In this document: positions 56,131-64,000 of the stretch, piece by piece
How positions within the stretch are numbered: the stretch's first letter is position 1
Layout: every line of letters starts with the position of its first letter
Origin: Pseudoips prasinana
Lineage: Eukaryota; Arthropoda; Insecta; Lepidoptera; Nolidae
NCBI GenBank assembly: GCA_951640165.1
Contig: OX621237.1
Location: forward strand, 14,198,001-14,262,000
Direction: 5' to 3'
DNA: 64,000 nt
Translations under genes and position numbers: made by a program
The notes under the pieces: model-generated
The model's input: the letters and a program-made list of their open reading frames with translations, nothing else
Told to the model about the DNA's origin: nothing
Databases searched by the model: none

Positions 56131-56959
56131 GTCCCAGAGTTATTTTACATTGATCGCAGCAATAAATTAAGTCACGCACTCGACTTCCAAGGAATGCATG
56201 ATTTAATATGTAAATAGGCATAACACGGCTTGGCTATGAATTGCACTTCTTCAAATCAAAGATAGAGCGAGATAGTTATCACGACTGTACAATTATTCAG
56301 ACCAGGAAATATTGATAGTTTATAACTGAATATACGTTCCTAACTAACCTGCTATTAATATCGATGACGACGAAGGAACCCGAGCGACTTGACAAATGTG
56401 GAACAAGGATAGGCAGTAGTCGCAGCACGAGCCGCGCTATTGGGATCTGGTGTCACCGTCACCCGACACCTGACACCTCGGTGGCATTCACCGGATCTGC
56501 GTTAAATTAATGAAAACATCCATCCATAAAGACCCGAACGCCTCTGCGTTCTTATGAATGAAATTCCAACCTGCACGGGTTTGAATCCTTTTTTATGATG
56601 ATCATAAATTAAACGACCAATTTCCAGCGAGTGTCACAGCGCGGATAAAGGAATCATTTTTATAATATCCTCAGCGCTTAACAAGGGTACAAATAATGCC
56701 CACGCATATTCACGCGGCTATAAGTCGGATCGAGAGAGCTGGCCACTGACTGCTAAACTGTTAATATAAATAATGAACTGTGTTATGGCCTGGTGTGGTA
56801 GGTAGCACTTCGTTGACTAACGATCTTTTTGTACTCGGAGTCATAACTTGGAGTTGAGTGCGTCTGAGTGCACCCTACCTTGTTTGTTATTGTTCGCAGG
56901 GTTTGGCTTCAGTCTCTGACTTACTCTGACTACACTTCTGAGATGAAATATTTAGACAC
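56131..56959. other. unique-looking stretch
   Basis: Moderately GC-rich at 56360-56780. No repeat is recognised. Confidence 0.3.
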
Positions 56960-57040
56960 ATCTTGAACAAAAATAAACTTGTACTAGAGACGGGGTACTA
57001 TTTACCCCGTCTCTAGTACAAGTTTATTTTTGTTCAAGAT
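56960..57040. repeat. perfect 81-bp palindrome
   Basis: Arms 56960-56997 and 57003-57040 are exact complements (38 bp), beginning ATCTTGAACAAAAATAAACT, with a 5-nt loop CTATT. The outer 16 bases recur at 63820-63836. Confidence 0.9.
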
Positions 57041-57109
57041 ATGTTGTTTCTTCCAAAATTAATTAACAGGTACTTTGTATATTATCGTATGGGCCGTGTT
57101 TACCTTAGT

Positions 57110-57300
57110 GTCATAGTTGTTGAAACAGCCCAGTAGGCCTCTGATATGGCTTAAGGACTGTTGTCTAACAACCGGGATCGACTGCCAGACTAACGTGCCC
57201 TCCAAGCACGGAGACGCAAAAAAAATAAACCAGTTTGACGGTCAGCCATCGAAGGACTGACCTAACTGGCTGATCACTTATGGACCGGTGAGCACAACTA
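57110..57300 (+). repeat. repeat K, dispersed lepidopteran repeat
   Basis: CAACCGGGATCGACTGCCAG, AACGTGCCCTCCAAGCACGG and GACGGTCAGCCATCGAAGGA are in the order I recall from other moth genomes. A 70-codon minus ORF across it is spurious. Confidence 0.4.
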
Positions 57301-57329
57301 ACTGAGAGCTGGTTGGAAAAGAAGCACTT

Positions 57330-58230
57330 ATTACTTTCTTCTTTTGGTAGTGACGCTATGATTAATTTTGTAGACAACCAAAACTGTCTATGACATTGTG
57401 AGAGACAATTTTGGTTGCTCTTAAACAGTATAGATAAATGGTTATTGAGTGACCATAAACATTAGCTATCAACTTAAAAACAGCGCAAATATTACCGAAA
57501 TACTACCGAAAGAAGAAAGTAATAACTTTCTTCTTTCGGTAGTGACGCTATGATTAATTTAGTAGACAACCAAAACTGTCTATGACATTGTGAGAGACAA
57601 TTTTGGTTGCTCTAAAACAGTATAGATAAATGGTTATTGAGTGATCATAAACATTAGCTATCAACTTTAAAAACAGCGCATATATTACCGAAAGAAGAAG
57701 GTAGTAACTTTCTTCTTTCGTTATTGACGCTATGATTAATTTCGTAGACAACCAAAACTGTCTATAACATTGTGATAGACAATTTTGGTTGCTCTAAAAC
57801 AGTATAGATAAATGGTTATTGAGTGATCATAAACATTAGCTATCAACTGTAAAAACAGCGCATATATTACCGAAAGTAGAAGGTAGTAACTTTCTTCTTT
57901 CGTTAGTGACGCTATGATTAATTTAGTAGACAACCAAAACTGTCTATAACATTGTGATAGACAATTTTGGTTGCTCTAAAACAGTATAGATAAATGGTTA
58001 TTGAGTAACCATAAACATTAGCTATCAACTGTAAAAACAGCGCATATATTACCGAAAGTAGAAGGTAGTAACTTTCTTCTTTCGTTAGTGACGCTATGAT
58101 TAATTTAGTAGACAACCAAAACTGTCTATAACATTGTGATAGACAATTTTGGTTGCTCTAAAACAGTATAGATAAATGGTTATTGAGTAACCATAAACAT
58201 TAGCTATCAACTTAAAAACACCGCAAATAT
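57330..58230. repeat. tandem array, 182-bp unit, 5 copies, each with two hairpins
   Basis: Units recur every 182 bp (equivalent points at 57554, 57736, 57918, 58100). Each holds CAACCAAAACTGTCT paired with AGACAATTTTGGTTG around a 13-nt loop. Each also holds a second stem of the GAAAGAAGAAAGT/ACTTTCTTCTTTC type. At 57502-57543 that stem is a perfect 19-bp palindrome with a 4-nt loop. Units 3 to 5 are nearly identical, pointing to recent expansion or homogenisation. Confidence 0.9.
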
Positions 58231-58642
58231 AACCAAAGTGTAGTGGGTACAGTTCGCAAAACTGTAACACGACACCTCGCACAGGCCAGAGCTACCGTCG
58301 CGTCTCAGCCCACGCACCAGTGACACCACGGAGGCGACGCGGCCGCTAATTTATTGTCCACTCCGTTGGCTGACTTATGACATATCTGCTCTCTGCCCTT
58401 TTATATACAACCACTTTAATGGAAGTTGTACACTAAACGGCATATCGCTACTTGATGATGAGGTGCAGCTTTAATTAAATCGTCAATTGTCTTTTTTAAG
58501 TGACAGCTTGAGCCTGTCAATGAAAAGTCATTAGTTAAATCTCCTTAAGGTAATTTGCTGATCGTTGCAGACTTATCTTTGGTTCGTATCGTTCGTACCT
58601 GTAAGGCGTCGCGTCGAGACGGGACATGACTTCTTGCTGCTC
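58231..58642. other. unannotated stretch
   Basis: GC-richer at 58260-58350. Nothing recognised. Confidence 0.35.
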
Positions 58643-58811
58643 CCATTCACCCTGAAGATGATCTCCTGAATAAATTGAAACTATTGGCTGAATCCAACGT
58701 AAAATTTAATACGTGAGCTACTCTTTACACAATCTCACAATGTGGACGTACATTAGTAGTAGGTAGCCAATAGTTTCAATTTATTCAGGAGATCATCTTC
58801 AGGGTGAATGG
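58643..58811. mobile_element. 169-bp inverted-repeat element with 47-bp perfect arms
   Basis: Arms 58643-58689 and 58765-58811 are exact complements (outer end CCATTCACCCTGAAGATGAT) around a 75-nt centre. It has the shape of a MITE or snapback sequence. No target-site duplication or second copy is seen in the window. Confidence 0.8.
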
Positions 58812-58904
58812 TTTTAAATATGTCACAGAAATTATACATTTAAGGCTGCCGTGTTTAATTTAGAGTGACCACATATTTTTATTGTTTTTTAAGGTGTCGT
58901 TTTC

Positions 58905-59165
58905 AGTTAGCCTAGTAGGCATTCACTGCTTCACCGGACAAAAGAGGCGAGTGTGGTCTAGACCCGTCTAGCAAAAACTAAGTACTCACGCCGGAGGGCA
59001 CCTCTATTGGGGCTCGAACCTCTACTGACAAGGATATACATGAGAGGGCCATTGCTTTTTAGGGGCGTTTTGTACACTTGGCGTTCTATGTTAGTACTTA
59101 AGAGGATGCTGATCTATGAGAAGATGCGGGACTTTCGTTAGATTGAGGATCGAAGAGGGCATTTG
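58905..59165 (+). repeat. repeat H, longest copy
   Basis: GTTAGCCTAGTAGGCATTCA, CTGCTTCACCGGAC, GAGGCGAGTGTGGTCTAGAC, GGGGCTCGAACCTC, GATTGAGGATCGAAGAG. The minus strand shows a good B box (GAGGTTCGAGCCCC). Confidence 0.6.
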
Positions 59166-60399
59166 AACGATACTAATTTAAACATAGGTCATGCAGGAAC
59201 GGTGACAACTGTTGGGTATATGGACGTTGAGAAATGTATTCTACTATTCATTTAAATAAATGGCAACAAATACTTAAAAGCTGAGTAATGTGGCTTGTAC
59301 AATCTTCTCTAAACATCAAAAATAAGTAAAGTGTGACCTTAAGCAACGCCAGCGCACGCAACTATAGTCCAGCCCTATAAGGGCCTATAAAGTGTCCGTA
59401 TAAATGATTAAGTGTTAAGTTACGATGTTCGCAGGCGCGCGCGCAGCGTGGCACCATCTTCCATTCACTGACCAACGTATAATATTACCTTACCGCCGAA
59501 AATATCAAATCGACAGGAAGATGTTATCGGTACAGAATGTTATAAAATTGAATATTTTCATATATTAGGTAGGTGAGTTGCCTACCCCGCGGCGCGACGT
59601 GCCGAGTCTTCCGGCCAAACTTCGGCCATCGTCCGCCGTCCTGTCTATCCAACCTAAACATTTTATGACACATTTTATTGTGAATAGAGATGTTATTTAA
59701 AATCACTGTTAACGTCTCCACAAAATTTGAAAAATGTTTTTAATACTTTTCCTTCTCGATGTGCTGTGCGCAGTTGTTGTTCGAGTTTATTATATGCTAT
59801 AAACATTCGATAAATAACTCACGAATATAAATGAACGTGCTGTATCGGACGTAACGTGACCATAAGACCTTAAAATGGTATACAAGAGTAGTATGATATC
59901 GAGACTCCATGCGCAGTCAAATTTGACGATAATTTTGTTAACGAATCAATCTTGTATTCAAATGCAGCAAATGCGTCTATATTTTGAATTTTATATTACA
60001 AACTGGCATGTTTAATGATATGGTGGGCGTTGGTGTTTATTATGCATACTTACATACAAAGTGATATAGGTACATACGATATTACACAACAATTAATATT
60101 CCCTACCGTTTCATCGTATCTGGAATAAATTAAACCTTCAAACAATTCAATCCAGCTCGATTGTTTTTTGATAGGCAAACAGCCCACATACAGTTTTAGG
60201 AACATAAACCATAAAAATAGAGACATATCGCACATCGTGCCCAGCGTGACAGCCACGCTCCTGCTACTCTGCCCGTCCATTAAATTGAAACAAATCTATA
60301 AAAATCTACTTTAAATAAATACACTATTAAAAAGATATAAAAGTACATCGATACAAATACAAATGTTCCGTTTTATGTAAACTGTTTTGCGTTAGATTC
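59166..60399. other. unannotated stretch with GC-rich block
   Basis: 59420-59660 is GC-rich (GCAGGCGCGCGCGCAGCG and similar), with no repeat recognised. The rest is AT-rich. ORFs at 59524 and 60050 have no features. Confidence 0.3.
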
Positions 60400-60900
60400 A
60401 TAGAGTATTTATCGGCAAGCTGAGGTTATTAAGAAACCGGTTGTGTTCGTCGATGTTCTCAGAGAGGTGGGCGAGAGACTTATAAGACTCATTATCTCGC
60501 CAGGAGACGCGCTTATTAGCATGCTAAATTGATTTCGCCGCCTACGCTTGCCAAACTTAAAAAAACGTAAGACCATTAAAATACGTTTGTTAAAAGACAA
60601 ACATAGCGATAAAACATTATTAGAAATAATGTCTCATTTAAGATCTAATAATCGTGTTGATTGAAGGATTTTAAAACTTTATTAATATGAATTAATTCCT
60701 ACTTTGTATATCAAAAGAGCCGATAGTTTTTGGACTGGTTTGTTGGTTGTTGGAGGATACATTGGTTTATCGAAAAATGTGTATAAAAATTTGTGGAGTG
60801 TCGCGGCGAATATCAATTAATAGGCGTTGGTGCGCGCGGAGCTGCAAAAGTGTAAAGTGCAGTGAGGCGGAATGCGTTGCGTAAATCAAGTGAGGATCCG
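60400..60900. other. low-repeat tract, candidate regulatory DNA
   Basis: 60405-60560 is open in a frame on each strand (about 40 codons plus, 63 codons minus) without known domains. The block at 60790-60900 is GC-richer. Confidence 0.3.
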
Positions 60901-61939
60901 CGTGAATTGCCAACGTAGAAATATGTCCATCCTAAACTATACCTGGTAACCTGCCAGTAGACAATTCTATTATTCTATAATCGAACTAAACAGTACAATT
61001 CAAGCGCCTTATCATTGAAACTCGCTAATAAGAGATCAGATTATGAACGCCGGTGGTCATGTATGATCATTATATGAGACACTTCCTTAAAGTTAAAAAC
61101 TTTGCGTACAAATAGCATAAAAATATTCCGAAAACACACTATTTCGCCGCTAGTGTTCGGTGATTTAGCGATATGGTAGTTTCTTAAACTAAGGTATGCT
61201 ACTATACTACAGCATAAAACCTGATAAAATTCATCTTCTAAATAAAACTGACCAAGTGTTAGTCGGATACGGGCACCAATGGTTCCTGATCTAACATAGA
61301 AAGTTATTAAGTAATTTATATACCACTCTAAACGAAAATGCTACTGGAATATGCAAGTAACGCCATAATATATGATCTTGTGATCTATATGATATGAATA
61401 CGTTAAAATATAGAAACCCCACTTCTGCTTTCAAATCAAATAAGATAAAAAATATATTTTCTTTTTGTTTTAAATCGGTGTATAAAATTTCTAAAACGAA
61501 CCTAAATTTCAAGTTGCTAGTAGATTGAGAAATGTGTACTACATAACACACGTAAATGGGACAAACTTATTAATCTATTTATTTATGATTTTCTGTAAAA
61601 AATGGCACTTCTTAACAATAATACATGCCATCTTTTACAGAAAAAAGCACTTAGAAATAACAAAACTGGCGGAGTGGCGTCCTTTTTACTATTTCGGTAT
61701 TGAATTCTAAAAGTAAGCTGACCCCCTTGTTACTTTGACAAAACTGCTATTTTGGTAAATAAGGTAGAGTTTATTTCTTATGTACTACATAAGAAATAAA
61801 TACAAATAAGGTAAAAATAATATTGAAAGAGTATCAGCTCGCATCGATGCAGCACTACTAATCACATTTAATTTTGTTTCCTTTTCAACATTTAATATTG
61901 TTCGCTGCGTCTGCGTTTATTATCTGTATTACAGACATA
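60901..61939. other. AT-rich stretch with a short palindrome
   Basis: 61770-61800 is a perfect 15-bp inverted repeat with a 1-nt centre (TTTATTTCTTATGTA). Nothing else is recognised. Confidence 0.5.
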
Positions 61940-62075
61940 TTTTATATGTACCTATGTCTTTACAAAAGACAAGTGGTATATGTAATATATCAGTTATCTG
62001 GTTTCCATAGTACAAGCTCTGCATAGTTTGGTATCAGATGGCCGTGTGTAAATAATCTCCCAGGATATGATTATT
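61940..62075 (+). repeat. SINE family S5, headless
   Basis: GTATATGTAATATATCAG, TTATCTGGTTTCCATAGTAC, AAGCTCTGCATAGTTTGGT, ATCAGATGGCCGTGTG and TCTCCCAGGATATGATTATT. The tail is well conserved, but the tRNA-derived head is absent. Confidence 0.7.
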
Positions 62076-62559
62076 ATTATTTTTCCAGAGTCTTCACTGA
62101 TTGGGATGGTCTTCATCTTTTTCTCAAACGATTAAGATTTTTTTTTCAAATCAATTTATTTCGTTAACATAGGTTATGAATACAGGTGATAGTGATAATA
62201 AAATAAAGTACATCCATGTTCTGCCTGTTAGGCATACACAATTATATAAATGAAAAACTACTACTACACTGTACTTTTATGCATGCACTTAACCCAAAAC
62301 TAATTATTATCAATGAAAACCACTTTAATTGTACAATAAATAATAATATAAACATGTCAAAATTAATCTTAGATTGTATGTCATACTTAAATATTTTAAA
62401 ATATTTAGAATTACTTCCATCTTGTTACTTTTCCAAAATTAACTAAATCACAGAAACAAAAACTAAAAAAGCCGTGGCATAAAAATCCATCGGCTTTGGC
62501 ATCGGCAATCTGCTAATACGTGGACGAGATTTGTTTGTTAAAAAAGTAAGTACAATTGG
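62076..62559. other. AT-rich stretch, nothing recognised
   Basis: The 76-codon ORF at 62216 is AT-driven and unremarkable. Confidence 0.35.
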
Positions 62560-62960
62560 CACCGGCCGCAGTGAAATAGTAGGTATACAGTAGGCAGGGG
62601 CGTGAGCCATAGCACTATACTACACATGGCACGTGAAAATTATTGCCGTTCGGATTTTTCGAGAGCATTAATGCAAATTTATCGAGCCGCGCAGCGCTAA
62701 TTGCGAGCGACGCGCGCCCGCTGATTGTTTTCTCGTCCGATTTATGGCAACACCTATTGCCGATTTAAAGCTTTAATTGTAAACGATTCACGTGTTTTAT
62801 TGGATAGTCGGTGTATATTTATTCGAATGCTCTCTCTACGGTTTCGATTATTGATTTTCCATCGGATATGTTTTTATCGAAATGCTGATTTTAAGTTTCA
62901 CTTGCCGTTATGTTGCATTTACTTTGCACATGATGTTATTACACCATGTTAATATTAAAC
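62560..62960. other. low-repeat tract, candidate regulatory DNA
   Basis: Clustered motifs AGCATTAATGCAAATTTATC (octamer/POU-like), GATTTATGGCAACACC, GCTTTAATTGTAAACG and GTTTCGATTATTGATTTTCC suggest homeodomain-type binding. No repeats are recognised. Confidence 0.35.
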
Positions 62961-63149
62961 AATTTACTTCCTTCTGATCTTTACTTGAAACTCAAGGACG
63001 AATATAGCACGAACTTGATGTGGAATTAATATTGTATAAATTTGGAGACTGACTTTTATTAGGTCCCGTTTCCTTCAAAAAAATGTTATACATAAAATAG
63101 CATTTACAAATCATGAAGTTCATATTAAATAATATTAGGTAAGATATTC
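62961..63149. other. AT-rich stretch, nothing recognised
   Basis: No repeat or coding signal recognised. Confidence 0.35.
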
Positions 63150-63530
63150 TAAGCTTGCAACGTTTCGTTCGTAACGAAAACTATTCGGCTACGGCGCGGC
63201 GGGGCGCGGAGGTAATTCTACGATATTGTAGCACGTTGAGTGAGAAGTGGAAAAGTGTCGTAAAAACCTACAATTACCTCTCGGCGGAGGTGGTAGGATG
63301 TGTTAATAAATTAAGTGACGTCACATCCGAGCGGTTAACAAAGTTAGCGGCGACGGCCGGGGGCGTTTCCCGCCTTTTTCGCTTAAGTTTTCCGCGCCGC
63401 CGGCACCGGAAGTTCGGCCATTATTATTTTACGCGGGCAACAAGCGGCGCGATAATATCCCGCGCTTCAGCCGCCTGCTGCCTTCAGACTGCCTTAATGG
63501 CGGAACGTGTCTTCTTACTTTTCGTTTAAT
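63150..63530. other. GC-rich low-repeat tract
   Basis: Dense CG, with GGCGCGGCGGGGCGCGGAGG and GCGGCGACGGCCGGGGGCG, and a CRE-like TGACGTCA at 63316-63323. A 124-codon frame starting at TTG has no recognised domain. The sequence could be a promoter or enhancer. Confidence 0.35.
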
Positions 63531-64000
63531 AGGTGTAATAACTTAAGCACAAAACCGGGATTTATTAAAGATCCGCCTGATCTGACCAATCGATGCCATT
63601 TTCGAAAGTGCTTTAAAATTATGCCATAAATAAGTTTATTTCTTTCTTCATAAATATTCATTCGTTCCCTGTTTTCATTAGTGTGAGAAATAAAACCATA
63701 ACCATTAACAGAGTTGTAATATGAATAAATTGAATATTAATTAATTGTGAGTAACTCTTTCGTATACGCATGTAGGTATAACCGTCTTAGCTAATAGATC
63801 AATAAATTCATCAAATAAGACATCTTGAACAAAAATCTCTAAAATATGATCTGTAAATCACATTTTGGGATTGTTTAAACAGAATAAAAATAAACTACGT
63901 AGAGGCAGATTGTTCTCAATTCGGCACACGTCACAACGATCGGTGGCGTGTGTTTTGCGTAATCCCGGAATAAAGCTTAGTTAGGAGTAAGCCGGGGTCG
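63531..64000. other. unannotated stretch
   Basis: AT-rich. 63820-63836 repeats the end of the palindrome at 56960 (ATCTTGAACAAAAAT). Confidence 0.4.

Noticed and set aside
57554..58282. Four nearly identical 60-65 codon ORFs on the minus strand
   Set aside because: They recur because the 182-bp unit repeats. The unit length is not a multiple of three, and there is no domain or context.
60405..60540. Open frames on both strands, about 40 and 63 codons
   Set aside because: The plus frame has no start upstream of its C terminus, neither resembles a known family, and there is no splice support.
63155..63529. 124-codon ORF
   Set aside because: Starts at TTG in a CG-rich tract where stops are rare. 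No recognised motif.
1..64000. Known insect microRNAs (mir-10, let-7, mir-9, mir-124, bantam, iab-4 and similar)
   Set aside because: Scanned by eye for their mature sequences on both strands without a match. An exhaustive search was not possible.

Overview
The window reads as intergenic or intronic DNA of a lepidopteran (moth or butterfly). The grounds are an AT-rich background, several SINE, LINE and short repeat families I know from Lepidoptera, a cecropia-type mariner, and no prokaryotic gene organisation. I could not recognise a single host protein-coding exon, functional tRNA, rRNA or known microRNA. Almost everything that can be named is a transposable element. Family assignments come from motif memory and were not searched.

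Layout. 1-1240: tRNA-derived SINEs. 1301-5837: full-length, minus-strand CR1/Jockey-group LINE (LINE-A) with both ORFs open and a 9-bp target-site duplication. 5996-7195: a MITE, hairpins and short interspersed repeats. 7263-10082: 5'-truncated, frameshifted LINE (LINE-B). 10270-19180: small repeats and RTE 3' ends between GC-richer unique tracts. 19180-20485: a satellite of about 93-bp units. 21105-24540: mostly unique DNA with one old repeat, an RTE end and a compact hairpin. 25361-26295: a foldback element with arms of about 230-255 bp, preceded by tandem copies of its own terminal motif. 27340-31320: long, low-repeat, GC-elevated DNA, a candidate regulatory region. 31325-37731: RTE ends, MITEs, SINEs and a decayed Jockey fragment. 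38160-41331: LINE-C, with an uninterrupted 975-codon endonuclease/reverse transcriptase ORF ending in a CCHC motif. 42370-44230: an old LINE relic (LINE-D) split by a 5'-truncated RTE fragment with a 9-bp duplication. 44349-45630: complete mariner with matching inverted repeats, TA duplication and an uninterrupted DD34D transposase. 45790-53570: SINEs, repeats and unique DNA. 54240-56780: GC-rich low-repeat tracts. 56960-58811: an 81-bp perfect palindrome, a 182-bp tandem array with two hairpins per unit, and a 169-bp inverted repeat with 47-bp perfect arms. 59400-63530: further GC-elevated low-repeat tracts.

How the parts relate. Two elements look young and possibly competent (LINE-A and the mariner) and one more has an intact ORF (LINE-C). 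Older LINEs are decayed, and short non-autonomous elements (SINEs, MITEs, foldbacks) fill the space between the unique tracts. Those tracts alternate with the repeats and are rich in homeodomain-type AT motifs. They are the best candidates for host function, probably as conserved non-coding regulatory DNA, which needs comparative alignment to test.
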